A DNA stretch of 64,000 nucleotides, from contig JACRED010000001.1 of NCBI GenBank assembly GCA_016218415.1, positions 62,001 through 126,000 on the forward strand, in the 5' to 3' direction. This document shows, one piece after another, positions 11,091 to 20,435 of this stretch. This stretch comes from Nitrosomonadales bacterium (GTDB lineage Bacteria > Pseudomonadota > Gammaproteobacteria > Burkholderiales > Gallionellaceae). The position numbers were made by a program, and so were the translations under genes. The stretch's first letter is position 1; the number at the start of each line of letters is the position of its first letter. The notes under the pieces are model-generated. The model worked only from the letters and a program-made list of their open reading frames with translations. It did no database searches and was not told the origin of the DNA.

Positions 11091-11605
11091 TGCCTACTCT
11101 TGGGATGCGCGCCAAATCCGAGATACAGCGTCCGGTCAGCAACATCTTTATCGTATTGAGCGTATTCGTTGCGTTGCTGCTCAACGGATTGCCATGGGAA
11201 GGCGTATGGCTGGTACTGCGTCCAGATTTTGTCGCCGTGGTCATGCTCTATTGGTGCACGCACAAACCATTGCGCGTCGGTATCGGGCTGTCCTGGGCGG
11301 TGGGAGTGTTTGCCGACGTGGCCGATGCCAGCCTGTTCGGCCAGCATGCGCTCGCTTATACCCTGCTCGGTTTCGGCGGCGTGATGCTGCATCGCCGTTT
11401 GCAGATGTTCGACCTGCGCCAGCAAACCACGCAGGTGTTCGGTATTCTTGCGCTGACCTACGCGGCCTACGCGCTGGTGCATTGGCAGATGAGCGGCTCC
11501 ATGGTGTGGTCGTATTTTATCGGCTGTCTGACTTCGACTTTGCTGTGGGCGCCGCTCAGCGTGACGTTTCAGGCGATGCGGCAAAGGCGCGCGGATCGTG
11601 AATGA
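11090..11605 (+). CDS. mreD: Rod shape-determining protein MreD
   Basis: Integral membrane protein of 171 aa with about five hydrophobic segments, part of the elongasome with MreC, PBP2 and RodA. The start ATG at 11090 overlaps the mreC stop by one base, indicating translational coupling; the same frame is open further upstream inside mreC, but that part has no MreD character. The sequence PDFVAVVMLYW followed by a GxGxSWxxGxxxD pattern fits the family. It ends in an ATGA overlap with mrdA. Confidence 0.93.
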   Translation: MPTLGMRAKSEIQRPVSNIFIVLSVFVALLLNGLPWEGVWLVLRPDFVAVVMLYWCTHKPLRVGIGLSWAVGVFADVADASLFGQHALAYTLLGFGGVMLHRRLQMFDLRQQTTQVFGILALTYAAYALVHWQMSGSMVWSYFIGCLTSTLLWAPLSVTFQAMRQRRADRE

Positions 11606-13503
11606 AGAAGCAAGTCGAGTTTAAGAACCACCAGCGGGAGATATTCCACTTCCGGTTGCGGCTGGTGGTCAGCATCGGCTTTGTGATGCTGCTGCTGGTG
11701 GTGCTGCTGGCGCGCCTGTTCTATCTGCAGGTGGTGAGGCAGAGCTACTACCAGACGCTGGCGGAAAGCAACCGTATCGCCGTCGTTCCCATCGTTCCCA
11801 ATCGCGGACTGATACTGGACCGCAATGGTGTGGTGCTGGCGCGCAATTATTCCGGCTACACGCTAGAGATCAACCAGACCAAAACGGCCGACATGGAGGC
11901 CACGATAAACGAGCTTGCCACGCTGGTCGAGATCACCAACAAGGATCGCAAGCGATTCAAGAAACTGCTCACCGAGAGCCGCAACTTCGAGACACTGGTG
12001 ATACGCAACCGGCTGAGCGACGAGGAGGTAGCACGGTTTGCCGCGCAGCAGTACCGTTTCCCCGGGGTCGAGATCAAGGCGAGGCTGTTCCGCGACTATC
12101 CCTACGGCGACAAGATGTCCCACCTGCTCGGTTATATCGGACGTATCAATCAAACCGATGTGCAACAGCTGGAAGAAAACGACCTGGCGTCGAATTATCG
12201 CGGCTCGGATTACATCGGCAAGACAGGTCTGGAACAGAGCTATGAAAACGACCTGCACGGTATCACCGGCATAGAGCAGGTCGAAGTGGATGCGGGCGGG
12301 CGGGCGGTGCGCATGCTTTCAAGCACCGCGCCGGTTTCCGGCAACACGCTGATACTGAGCGTGGACGCGAAGTTGCAGGAGATCGCCATGGAGGCGTTCG
12401 GCGACTATCGCGGCGCGATGGTGGCGATCGACCCGAACAACGGCGAGGTGCTGGCCTTCGTCAGCAAGCCGGGCTATGACCCCAACCCGTTCATCGACGG
12501 CATCGATACACAAAGCTGGGACGAGCTGAACAACTCGCCCGATGTGCCGCTCAACAACCGCGCGCTGCGCGGCCAGTATCCGCCCGGCTCGACCATCAAA
12601 CCCTTCATGGCCCTGGCGGGGTTGAATTTCAACACGCGCAGCCCGGAGAAAACCATCAGCGATCCCGGCGCCTATTACCTGCCGGGCAGCAGCCGGCAAT
12701 ATCGTGACTGGAAGGCGGGCGGACACGGCAGCGTGAACATGTTCAAGGCTATCCAGATGTCCTGCGATACCTACTTCTATGGCCTGGCGACCGAGATGGG
12801 CATAGACAATATCTTCAATTACCTGTCGCGCTTCGGCTTCGGCAAGAAAACCGGCATCGACCTCGAGGGTGAGACTTCCGGCCTGCTGCCTTCGCAGGAA
12901 TGGAAAATGAAGCGCTACCAGCAGATCTGGTATCCCGGCGATACCGTCTCGGTCGGGATCGGGCAGGGCTATAACCTGGTCACCCCGACCCAACTGGCCT
13001 TTGCCACCGCCACGCTGGCAAACGACGGCGTGGCGTACAAGCCGCATCTGGTAAAAGAGGTGCGCAGTTCGCGCAATGGCGAAAGCCGTATGATCGCCAG
13101 CGAACCCCTGGGCGATCTCACTATCGACCCCAGGCATCTCGATCTGGTGAAGCGGGCCATGGCGGCTGTCTTGCAACCCGGCGGCACGGCGGTATACGCG
13201 TTCCTGGGCACGCCTTATCTGGTCGCGGGCAAAACCGGAACCGCCCAAGTGGTCGCGATGAAACAGGGCGAAAAGTACGATGCCAGCAAGATAGACGAGC
13301 GGCACCGCGATCACGCATGGTTCATCGCTTTTGCGCCCGCCGAAAAACCGATGATCGCGCTTGCGCTGCTGGCCGAGAACGGCGGGCACGGCGGCGGAAC
13401 GGCAGCGCCGATCGCGCGCAAGGTGCTGGATTACTACCTGCTCGGCAAGGTGCCGAAGCCATTGCGCGATGCAGACGTGAAGGAGGGCAGCGAACATGAC
13501 TAA
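11602..13503 (+). CDS. mrdA: Penicillin-binding protein 2 (peptidoglycan transpeptidase)
   Basis: Elongation-specific DD-transpeptidase cross-linking peptidoglycan in the periplasm. It has an N-terminal membrane anchor (about residues 20-42), a dimerisation/pedestal domain, and a transpeptidase domain with S330-T-I-K, the SxN-type triplet S387-C-D and K544-T-G. 633 aa matches PBP2. The ATGA overlap with mreD and the 8-bp overlap with rodA show tight coupling with its glycosyltransferase partner. The SCD triplet (Asp where many PBPs have Asn) also occurs in other PBP2 proteins. Confidence 0.97.
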   Translation: MKKQVEFKNHQREIFHFRLRLVVSIGFVMLLLVVLLARLFYLQVVRQSYYQTLAESNRIAVVPIVPNRGLILDRNGVVLARNYSGYTLEINQTKTADMEATINELATLVEITNKDRKRFKKLLTESRNFETLVIRNRLSDEEVARFAAQQYRFPGVEIKARLFRDYPYGDKMSHLLGYIGRINQTDVQQLEENDLASNYRGSDYIGKTGLEQSYENDLHGITGIEQVEVDAGGRAVRMLSSTAPVSGNTLILSVDAKLQEIAMEAFGDYRGAMVAIDPNNGEVLAFVSKPGYDPNPFIDGIDTQSWDELNNSPDVPLNNRALRGQYPPGSTIKPFMALAGLNFNTRSPEKTISDPGAYYLPGSSRQYRDWKAGGHGSVNMFKAIQMSCDTYFYGLATEMGIDNIFNYLSRFGFGKKTGIDLEGETSGLLPSQEWKMKRYQQIWYPGDTVSVGIGQGYNLVTPTQLAFATATLANDGVAYKPHLVKEVRSSRNGESRMIASEPLGDLTIDPRHLDLVKRAMAAVLQPGGTAVYAFLGTPYLVAGKTGTAQVVAMKQGEKYDASKIDERHRDHAWFIAFAPAEKPMIALALLAENGGHGGGTAAPIARKVLDYYLLGKVPKPLRDADVKEGSEHD

Positions 13504-14593
13504 ACGACAGCTTTGGCTGCGCTTCATCGCGCATCTCGACCGGCCGCTGCTGTTTGGCATCGGCCTGCTGATGCTGGCCAGCCTGTTGGTGCTGTATAGC
13601 GCGGACAATGCCAGCTGGGGGCAGCCCCTCAAGCAGGTGCTGAATATCGTGGTGGCGCTGATCTGCATGTGGATGGTCGCCAATATGCCGTTGCACTACC
13701 TGATGCGCACCGCCGTGCCGATCTATGTGCTGGGCATGGTGCTGCTGATCGGCGTGGCGCTGTTCGGCGAGATCAGCCACGGCGCGCGGCGCTGGCTGAA
13801 TCTGGGCATTTTCACGATCCAGCCGTCCGAGCTGATGAAGATCGGCGTGCCGCTGATGATGGCCTGGTACTTTGAAAAGAATGAAGCCACGCTCACGCTG
13901 AAAAATTATTTCATCGCCGCGCTGCTGTTGTTCATGCCGATCGGATTGATCGCGCGCCAGCCCGACCTGGGCACCTCGCTGCTGATCTCGGCCAGCGGAT
14001 TTTACGTGCTGTTCCTGGCAGGCCTGAGCTGGCGCGTGATCGGCGGGCTGTTCGTTGCGGGTCTGGCCAGCGCGCCGGTGCTCTGGTCCATGCTGCACGA
14101 TTACCAGAAGCACCGCATCATGATGCTGTTCGACCCGTCGCAGGACGCGCTGGGCAACGGTTACCACACGATACAGGCGACCATAGCCGTGGGCTCCGGC
14201 GGCATGCTCGGCAAGGGCTATCTGAACGGCACGCAGACGCATCTCGATTTCCTGCCGGAGCGCACCACCGACTTCATCTTTGCGGTGTATTCCGAAGAGT
14301 TCGGCCTGCTCGGTAACCTGATCCTGTTGTCGCTGTATGCCTTTGTCGTGATGCGCGGCTTCGTCATCACCGGGAATGCCTCGACTTACTTCACGCGCCT
14401 GATGGCGGGCTCTATCACGCTGACCTTCGCCACCTATGCGTTCGTCAACATGGGCATGGTCAGCGGCATTCTGCCCGTGGTCGGTGTGCCGCTGCCGCTG
14501 GTCAGCTATGGCGGCACGTCCATGCTGACCCTGCTGTTGGGTTTTGGTATGCTGATGAGCATAGAGACGCATAAAAAACTGGTTAAGACCTGA
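13496..14593 (+). CDS. rodA: Rod shape-determining protein RodA (SEDS glycosyltransferase)
   Basis: SEDS-family polytopic membrane enzyme that polymerises lipid II with PBP2. 365 aa, about ten transmembrane helices. Conserved SEDS features include GARRWL in an early loop, QPSELMK, the RQPDLGTS segment with the putative catalytic Asp, and the C-terminal LPLVSYGGTS motif. It starts inside the 3' end of mrdA (8-bp overlap) and is followed 9 bp later by rlpA. Confidence 0.97.
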   Translation: MTKRQLWLRFIAHLDRPLLFGIGLLMLASLLVLYSADNASWGQPLKQVLNIVVALICMWMVANMPLHYLMRTAVPIYVLGMVLLIGVALFGEISHGARRWLNLGIFTIQPSELMKIGVPLMMAWYFEKNEATLTLKNYFIAALLLFMPIGLIARQPDLGTSLLISASGFYVLFLAGLSWRVIGGLFVAGLASAPVLWSMLHDYQKHRIMMLFDPSQDALGNGYHTIQATIAVGSGGMLGKGYLNGTQTHLDFLPERTTDFIFAVYSEEFGLLGNLILLSLYAFVVMRGFVITGNASTYFTRLMAGSITLTFATYAFVNMGMVSGILPVVGVPLPLVSYGGTSMLTLLLGFGMLMSIETHKKLVKT

Positions 14594-14602
14594 GGAGATC
14601 GC

Positions 14603-15505
14603 ATGAGCGGCAAAATCATCATGGTGGTATTGGCAGCTTTGCTGCTCGCCGCTTGCGGCAGCACGCCCCAGCGCAAAGGGGCGGGCGTCGCTACCGCGCC
14701 GGCTGGCGGCGGCTATCTTGCCGGGGACGGTCCGGGCGCCGATGCGCCGGCGGATATCGACGCGATACCCGATGCGGTGCCGCGCAGCGAACCGCTGCAC
14801 CGCTATGCCAACCGCCCCTATGTGGCGCTGGGCAAGAGTTACACGCCGCTGACCAGTCCCGGTAACTTCAAGGAGCGCGGCATCGCCTCATGGTACGGCA
14901 AAAAATTCCACGGCCAACGCACTTCCAGCGGGGAGACCTATGACATGTATGCGATGAGCGCCGCGCATCCCACTTTGCCGTTGCCCAGCTATGCGCGCGT
15001 GACCAACCTGGCCAACCAGAAATCCGTCATCGTGCGCGTCAACGACAGGGGTCCGTTCCTGCATGACCGCGTGATCGACCTGTCCTATACCGCCGCGCAC
15101 AAGCTCGGCATCCTCGGCAACGGCAGCGCGGAAGTCGAGGTCGAAAGCCTCGCTCCCGCAGCGACCATGGGCAGCCTCAAAACCGATGTCGTGCAGATAC
15201 GCCCGCTGGAAAGCGCCGTGCCCGTTGCGGTTACCCCCCAGCCACTTGACGTCTTACCGCTGGAAAGCAGCGATACCAGGGTGTACCTGCAACTCGGCGC
15301 GTTCGAGTCGCAGCAGAACGCCGAGGCCTTTATGGAGAAGATGCGCAACGAACTGGGCAATACCGGCAAGCAGTTCAGGTTATCCGGCAAGGATGGCATG
15401 GTGCGCGTGCATATTGGGCCGTATGCCAGCGTGAGCGAAGCGCGCAGCAACGCAGATAGCCTGGAAGACAAACTGGGGTTCAAGCCGATGGTGAATCTGC
15501 CATAG
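14603..15505 (+). CDS. rlpA: Septal ring lytic transglycosylase RlpA, lipoprotein
   Basis: Outer-membrane-anchored lytic transglycosylase active on denuded glycan strands. The signal peptide ends in a lipobox (LLAAC, lipidated C18). A double-psi beta-barrel domain follows (about residues 90-180) with GIASWYG, the catalytic-type acidic residue in SGETYD, and VRVNDRGPF. The C-terminal SPOR domain (about 220-298) has YLQLGAF and VRVHIGP. 300 aa. GAGGAGA-like bases precede the ATG. Last gene of the mre operon, as in many proteobacteria; it converges on rlmI only 20 bp away, with no obvious hairpin terminator between them. Confidence 0.95.
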   Translation: MSGKIIMVVLAALLLAACGSTPQRKGAGVATAPAGGGYLAGDGPGADAPADIDAIPDAVPRSEPLHRYANRPYVALGKSYTPLTSPGNFKERGIASWYGKKFHGQRTSSGETYDMYAMSAAHPTLPLPSYARVTNLANQKSVIVRVNDRGPFLHDRVIDLSYTAAHKLGILGNGSAEVEVESLAPAATMGSLKTDVVQIRPLESAVPVAVTPQPLDVLPLESSDTRVYLQLGAFESQQNAEAFMEKMRNELGNTGKQFRLSGKDGMVRVHIGPYASVSEARSNADSLEDKLGFKPMVNLP

Positions 15506-15525
15506 GGTAAATCCGGAGCCTGAAT

Positions 15526-16863
15526 TTACGTCACCCGCAACACCAAGCCTTTCAAATACGCCCCCTCCGGAAAACTCAGCAGCACCGGATGATCGGCGCT
15601 GGCATGCAGGTAATGCACGATCTGCGCATCCACACCGGCATCGAGCGCCGCACCGGCGATGATCTTCTGGAACAGGTCTTCTCCGATGCCGCCGGAACAG
15701 GAATAGGTGCAGAGCAGGCCGCCCGGCCTGAGCAGCTTGAAGCCGAGCAGGTTGATGTCCTTGTATGCGCGTGAAGCTTTTTCCGCGAAGGCGGCGGTGG
15801 GCGCGAACTTCGGCGGGTCGAGGACGATGAGATCGAATTTTCTGTTCTGGTCGCGCAGTTTGCGCAAGGCTTCGAACACATCGGCGCATAGCCATTCGGC
15901 GCGTGAGACATCGAGATCGTTCAACGCCACATTGGCTTGCGCGAGTTGCAGCGCTTCCTGCGATGAGTCTATGGACAGTATCGACTTCGCGCCGCCGCGC
16001 AACGCGTAGAGTGAGAATCCGCCTGTGTAGCAGAAGCAGTTGAGCACATCGCGGCCGGCAGCCCATGCACCGGTCAGCGCGCGGTTGTCGCGCTGGTCTA
16101 GATAGAAGCCGGTCTTTTGTCCTGCCGCGACATCCACCCTGAAGCGCAGGCCATGCTCGATTACTTCCACATTGTCCGGCAACGTGCCACGCAGCACGCC
16201 GTTGCGTTCTTCCAGCCCTTCCAGTCCGCGCGAATCCGAATCGGAGCGCTCGTAAATGCACACAGGTTTGCAGAGTTCATACAGAATATCGGCGATGGTC
16301 TCGCGCCAGCGTTCCGGCCCTGCGCTGCCGATCTGCATCACCAGCACGCCGCCGTATTGATCGACGATCAGGCCGGGCAGGCCGTCCGATTCGGCGTGGA
16401 TCAGCCGCATGCCACTGCTGTGTTCGGCCAGTTGCAGTTCACGTCGCATCCCGAGCGCGTTGGTGATTCTGTTGCGAAAGAATCCTGCATCGATATCTTC
16501 GGATTCGCGCCACGACCATACCCGCGCGGTGATCTGCGAGTCCGGGTTGCAGGCGGCCCAGCCGAGAAAATTCCCGGTCGCATCGCGCACCGGCAGCGTA
16601 TCGCCGCTGCGGGGCGCGCCGTCCACATGTTCGATCGCGCCGGAGAATATCCACGGGTGGCGGCGCAGCAGGGATTTTTCGCGGCCAGCTTTGAGGGTGA
16701 TGGCGGGCCGGGCGGAGGCATTGCCGGTGAGCGCCGCAATGTGCGGGGCGATCTTTTGCTCGGCTGGCGGGTTATTGCCGCGCCTGGTCCGGTTGCGGAA
16801 ATCCCGGTTGCCTTGCGAGGGGCGGTGCGGAGTCGAGTGAGGTTTGGTCTTCTGGTGGGTCAT
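15526..16863 (-). CDS. rlmI: 23S rRNA m5C1962 methyltransferase (RlmI-type)
   Basis: SAM-dependent RNA methyltransferase. A PUA-like RNA-binding domain begins at ITLKAGREKS (about residue 53); the Rossmann methyltransferase domain follows with NCFCYTGGFSLYA (SAM loop), IVLDPPKFAP and the catalytic-type Cys in TYSCSGGI. The start at 16863 overlaps the xerC stop (ATGA), giving 445 aa, about 50 longer than E. coli RlmI (396 aa). The extra N-terminal segment is basic, His/Pro/Arg-rich and unlike a domain, so a downstream non-ATG start is possible. Substrate assignment rests on family resemblance. Confidence 0.87.
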   Translation of the reverse strand: MTHQKTKPHSTPHRPSQGNRDFRNRTRRGNNPPAEQKIAPHIAALTGNASARPAITLKAGREKSLLRRHPWIFSGAIEHVDGAPRSGDTLPVRDATGNFLGWAACNPDSQITARVWSWRESEDIDAGFFRNRITNALGMRRELQLAEHSSGMRLIHAESDGLPGLIVDQYGGVLVMQIGSAGPERWRETIADILYELCKPVCIYERSDSDSRGLEGLEERNGVLRGTLPDNVEVIEHGLRFRVDVAAGQKTGFYLDQRDNRALTGAWAAGRDVLNCFCYTGGFSLYALRGGAKSILSIDSSQEALQLAQANVALNDLDVSRAEWLCADVFEALRKLRDQNRKFDLIVLDPPKFAPTAAFAEKASRAYKDINLLGFKLLRPGGLLCTYSCSGGIGEDLFQKIIAGAALDAGVDAQIVHYLHASADHPVLLSFPEGAYLKGLVLRVT

Positions 16864-17771
16864 ACTGTTGCTTTGGATTTTTTCTTCGCGCGCGGGTGGG
16901 CCGCGTCGTAGATTTTGCTGAGATATTGGAAATCGAGGTGGGTATAAACCTGGGTCGTGGAGATGCTGGCATGGCCGAGCATCTCCTGCACCGCGCGCAG
17001 GTCTCCGGAAGATTGCAGCACATGGGTGGCGAACGAGTGGCGCAGCAGGTGCGGATGCACGTTGCTGGTGATGCCCTGCTTGATGCCCCATTGCTTCATG
17101 CGCAGTTGCACCACGCGCGGCGTGATGCGGCTGCCGCGCGCGCCGACGAACAGCGCGGCCTCGCCGGTCCTGGCGAGCTGGTCGCGCACTGCCAGCCACG
17201 CTTGCAGTGCGGCGATGGCATATGTGCCCAGCGGCACGATGCGGGTTTTGCTGCCTTTGCCGGTGACGCGCACTTCGCCCGCGTTCATGTCGAGCTGTGC
17301 CGGGTCGAGGCCGACCAGTTCGGCGAGGCGCAGACCGGACGAGTAGAACAGTTCGAACATCGCCTTGTCGCGTATTGCTGCGGTGGAGTCGGTCGGCAGG
17401 TCGACCATGCGCGCCGCTTCGTCGGGAGACAGCGCCTGCGGCAACGTCTTCGGCGATTTGGGCGCGCGCAGGCCGACACAGGGATTGTCGGCGAAGCCGT
17501 GATCGCGCATCAGGTAAGTGAAAAAGCCGCGCCATGCCGACAGCATACGCGCCAGCGACCTGCCGCCCAGGCCCCTGCTGTGCAGTTGCGCAATGTAGCG
17601 GCGGATGTGGTGGATCTTCAGGTTGGCGAGCGGGGTGTCGGCGGCCAGTTCGAACAGATGCCGGAGGTCGCGGGCGTAATTCTCCGCGGTCAGTTCCGAA
17701 TAGCGCTTTTCATTGCGCAGCCACGCCAGGTAGCCGTTCAGGTAATTTTGATTGGGTGCGGCGGCTGTCAT
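16860..17771 (-). CDS. xerC: Tyrosine recombinase XerC
   Basis: Site-specific recombinase that with XerD resolves chromosome dimers at dif. It has an N-terminal SAM-like DNA-binding domain (about 1-95) and a C-terminal catalytic domain with Arg in SGLRLAEL, Lys in KGSKTRIV, HLLRHSF (HxxR), the GHASISTTQVY His, and the nucleophile Tyr in VYTHLDF. 303 aa is typical. The neighbours DUF484 and dapF form the classical dapF-DUF484-xerC arrangement, supporting XerC rather than XerD. No dif-like site was recognised in the window. Confidence 0.94.
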   Translation of the reverse strand: MTAAAPNQNYLNGYLAWLRNEKRYSELTAENYARDLRHLFELAADTPLANLKIHHIRRYIAQLHSRGLGGRSLARMLSAWRGFFTYLMRDHGFADNPCVGLRAPKSPKTLPQALSPDEAARMVDLPTDSTAAIRDKAMFELFYSSGLRLAELVGLDPAQLDMNAGEVRVTGKGSKTRIVPLGTYAIAALQAWLAVRDQLARTGEAALFVGARGSRITPRVVQLRMKQWGIKQGITSNVHPHLLRHSFATHVLQSSGDLRAVQEMLGHASISTTQVYTHLDFQYLSKIYDAAHPRAKKKSKATV

Positions 17772-17799
17772 ATCGAATGGGCGATTCCAATCACTCTGC

Positions 17800-17867
17800 A
17801 GGGGCGCGATTCATCGCGACCTGATCTATTCGTGTATCAGAAAAATGGCGCGATGAATCGCGCCCCT
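17800..17867. repeat. Palindromic interspersed repeat with GTAGGGGC-type ends
   Basis: Perfect 19-bp inverted arms (17800-17818 and 17849-17867, outer end AGGGGCGCGATTCATCGCG) enclose 30 bp that contain a nested CTGAT/ATCAG pair. It fills the xerC-DUF484 spacer, and its right arm supplies the TAG stop codon of the DUF484 gene. The GTAGGGGC end is shared with the palindrome at 60582-60609, suggesting one repeat family. Confidence 0.75.
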
Positions 17868-18492
17868 ACTTGGCCAGATGCGGATGCAGCGCACTGCTCA
17901 CGGTTTCGGCGATGCGCGTCAGGAACACCGTGCCCATGCCGGGGTAGAAGCGCCGCTTGTCTTCGCTGGCGAGCACCAGCATGCCTATGGTTTCACTGCC
18001 CGCATGCAGCGGCAGATAGGCGAAGGAATGCAGTTGCGTGCTATGCTCGCCGAACCAGGCGGCGGTGTCATGCGCGGCGTGGTGCAGGCAAACCGGCTGT
18101 GCCTGCGCATCGGCAAAGGCCAATATCTCGGCGCTGGGCGGCTGGGTCTGCCAGAGGTGCAATACGGCGTGCGGCACCGCAAAGATGTCGCGCAGCAGAT
18201 GCGGAATCAATTCCCGTAGGGTGTCCAGGTCGCGCGCGGGAAACAGCGCAACGACGAATTCATGCACCTTGTGTTGCAGCCCGTCATTTTCCTCGGCGAT
18301 AGCGATCACATCGCGTAGTCTCTTTTCCAGCTCCTTGTTCTTCTCGCGCAGCGCGAGCAATTGCCGCTCGCTCAATGAAATGGTGCGTCCGCCGTGGGGA
18401 TGCGGCAGGCTGATCTGCGTTAACGCTTCGATGTGCTGCTCGAAGAACTGCGGGTTGTCCTGCAAATATTGTGCGACTTCTTCTGCTCTCAT
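17866..18492 (-). CDS. DUF484 family protein
   Basis: A 208-residue protein of the DUF484 family, a GAF-like fold of unknown function usually encoded between dapF and xerC. Visible are an N-terminal helical segment with FFEQHIEALTQISLPHPHGGRTISLSERQ-type family residues (abridged here to the HPHGG and SLSERQ motifs), a coiled coil (about 50-75), and a GAF-like half ending in LVLASEDKRRFYPGMGT. It follows dapF after 10 bp. Its stop codon lies within the palindromic repeat. No role is assigned beyond the conserved neighbourhood. Confidence 0.88.
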   Translation of the reverse strand: MRAEEVAQYLQDNPQFFEQHIEALTQISLPHPHGGRTISLSERQLLALREKNKELEKRLRDVIAIAEENDGLQHKVHEFVVALFPARDLDTLRELIPHLLRDIFAVPHAVLHLWQTQPPSAEILAFADAQAQPVCLHHAAHDTAAWFGEHSTQLHSFAYLPLHAGSETIGMLVLASEDKRRFYPGMGTVFLTRIAETVSSALHPHLAK

Positions 18493-18502
18493 GTGTTCAT
18501 TC

Positions 18503-19333
18503 CTATATGGTTATCTCGCCGGTAAACACCGTGATTGCCGGGCCGGTCATCTGTACGGCTGCGCTGTCGCTATCCCAGGCGATGGTCAGTACGCCGCCAC
18601 GCGTTGCCACGTTCACCGGACTGTCGAGCAGGTTGCGCCGGATGCCTGCCACCACGGCCGCGCACGCCCCGGTGCCGCATGACAGGGTCTCGCCCGCGCC
18701 GCGTTCATACACCCTCAGCCGGATGGATTTCCTGTCCATCACCTGCATGAATCCGGCATTGACACGTTTGGGGAAGCGCGGATGATGTTCGATCAGCGGC
18801 CCCAGTTCTTTCACCGGCGCCTGCTCGATATCCGCCACCACCTGCACCGCATGCGGGTTGCCCATCGACACTGCGCTGATCTCCAGCAACTTGCCGGCCA
18901 CCTCCAGCGGTTCGCTGATTGCATTCTGTCCGCCGGTGAACGGGATGCGCTCCGGATCGAATATCGGCGCGCCCATATTCACCGTCACGCGCCCGTCCTG
19001 CTCCAAGCGGGGGCGGATCAGGCCGCTGTGCGTTTCCACGACGATCTCGCGCTTGGCCGTGAGCTTCTGGTCATGCACAAAACGCATGAAACAGCGCGCG
19101 CCGTTGCCGCACTGTTCCACCTCGCCGCCATCCGAGTTGAAGATGCGGTAGCGGAAGTCCGCCTCCTTGTTCTCGGTCTTCTCGACCAGCAGAATCTGGT
19201 CGCAGCCCACGCCAAAATGCCGGTTGGCCAGCAGGCGCAACTGCTCCGGCGTCAGCTCGATTTTTTGCCGAACACCGTCCAGGACAACGAAGTCGTTGCC
19301 TGCGCCGTGCATCTTGGAAAACTTGAGCAACAC
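18503..19333 (-). CDS. dapF: Diaminopimelate epimerase
   Basis: PLP-independent racemase converting LL- to meso-diaminopimelate for lysine and peptidoglycan synthesis. It begins [14 protein letters not shown] as in the family. Both catalytic cysteines are present: in EQCGNGARC (N-terminal half) and SCGTGACAA (C-terminal half), with MGNPHAV between them. 276 aa is full length. First of the dapF-DUF484-xerC-rlmI run, which shows short spacers or overlaps except at the repeat. Confidence 0.97.
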   Translation of the reverse strand: MLLKFSKMHGAGNDFVVLDGVRQKIELTPEQLRLLANRHFGVGCDQILLVEKTENKEADFRYRIFNSDGGEVEQCGNGARCFMRFVHDQKLTAKREIVVETHSGLIRPRLEQDGRVTVNMGAPIFDPERIPFTGGQNAISEPLEVAGKLLEISAVSMGNPHAVQVVADIEQAPVKELGPLIEHHPRFPKRVNAGFMQVMDRKSIRLRVYERGAGETLSCGTGACAAVVAGIRRNLLDSPVNVATRGGVLTIAWDSDSAAVQMTGPAITVFTGEITI

Positions 19334-19369
19334 TAGGTAACCTCCAAAATCTATCCCGCGATATCCGCG

Positions 19370-19936
19370 TTACTTCAATTCCCTGTGCCGGAAACAATCC
19401 GTGGTGTGGTCGTTCACCATCCCGGTCGCCTGCATGTGCGCATAGCAGATCGTCGAGCCGACGAACTTGAAGCCGCGCCGTTTCAGTTCCTTGCTCATCG
19501 CGTCCGACTCGGGCGTGCTCGCCGGTATATCGGCGAGGCTGCGCCACCTGTTCTGTTTCGGTTTGCCGTCCACGAAGCGCCAGATGAACGCATCGAAGCT
19601 GCCGAATTCCCCCTGCACCTCGAGGAACTTTTGCGCGTTGATGACCGCGGATTGCACTTTCAGCCGGTTGCGTACGATACCGGGGTTTTGCAGCAGCGAT
19701 TCTATTTTATTTGCGTCATAAGCGGCAATGCGCTGTGCGTCAAAGCCGTCGAACGCGGCGCGGTAATTCTCGCGTTTGCGCAGTATCGTGATCCAGCTCA
19801 GGCCGGCCTGCGCGCCCTCCAGAATCAGGAACTCGAACAGGCGCCGGTCGTCGTGCAACGGTACGCCCCATTCCGTGTCGTGGTAGGCGCAATACAGCGG
19901 GTCGTCGCCCGGCCAGGCGCAGCGCTGCTTGTTCAT
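19370..19936 (-). CDS. tag: DNA-3-methyladenine glycosylase I
   Basis: Base-excision repair enzyme removing 3-methyladenine from DNA. The start at 19936 gives MNKQRCAWPGDDPLYCAYHD, aligning with the N-terminus of E. coli Tag; an in-frame ATG at 19978 would overlap the upstream gene. Zinc ligands are recognisable: C6 and H19 at the N-terminus, and His and Cys in NDHTTDC near the C-terminus. The EWGVPLHDD segment and GLSW are typical of the active site. 188 aa. Confidence 0.94.
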   Translation of the reverse strand: MNKQRCAWPGDDPLYCAYHDTEWGVPLHDDRRLFEFLILEGAQAGLSWITILRKRENYRAAFDGFDAQRIAAYDANKIESLLQNPGIVRNRLKVQSAVINAQKFLEVQGEFGSFDAFIWRFVDGKPKQNRWRSLADIPASTPESDAMSKELKRRGFKFVGSTICYAHMQATGMVNDHTTDCFRHRELK

Positions 19937-19946
19937 GACCGGACTA

Positions 19947-20372
19947 TCATGATGCGCGGGCGCCGAACTTGACCGCATCGCGCCACATGCAGCGATCCAT
20001 CACCACGGTGATGCCCGCCTCGCGGGCGCGCTGCGCGGCCTCATCATGCACGACCCCTTCCTGCAGCCAGAGATTCTTGATGCCCAGCCTGATGCAGCTT
20101 TCCACGATGGCGGGAACGTATTCGGGCGCGCGGAACACATCCACGATGTCCGGCAATTCGGGCAGGCTTTCCAGATCAGGGTACGCCTTTATTCCCAATA
20201 CCTCGGCGACCATAGGCCGCACCGGCATGATGCGGTAACCGAAACCCTGCAAGCCCTGTGCAACGCGAAAGCTTGGGCGCGCCGGATTGGGGGACAGACC
20301 CACCACAGCGATGCTGTGTATCTCCTGCAACAGTTTGCGTATCTGCTCCGGTTCGGGGTTGCTGAAAGTCAT
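19947..20372 (-). CDS. CoA-binding protein (YccU-like)
   Basis: A 141-residue single Rossmann-fold CoA-binding domain. It shows VVGLSPNPARPSF at the nucleotide loop, the family PVRP segment, and NLWLQEGV toward the C-terminus, as in YccU-type proteins whose function is unknown. It lies immediately upstream of tag on the same strand (10 bp between the stop and the tag start), suggesting a two-gene unit. Confidence 0.85.
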   Translation of the reverse strand: MTFSNPEPEQIRKLLQEIHSIAVVGLSPNPARPSFRVAQGLQGFGYRIMPVRPMVAEVLGIKAYPDLESLPELPDIVDVFRAPEYVPAIVESCIRLGIKNLWLQEGVVHDEAAQRAREAGITVVMDRCMWRDAVKFGARAS

Positions 20373-20435
20373 GTCGCGCTTGGAGTGGTAATCATGGCAG
20401 GCGGCACGATAGCATTTTTTCGGCGCGGCGTGGCG

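Noticed and set aside
13322-14800. 492-codon open frame antisense to rodA and rlpA
   Set aside because: His/Gln/Arg-rich shadow of two real genes.
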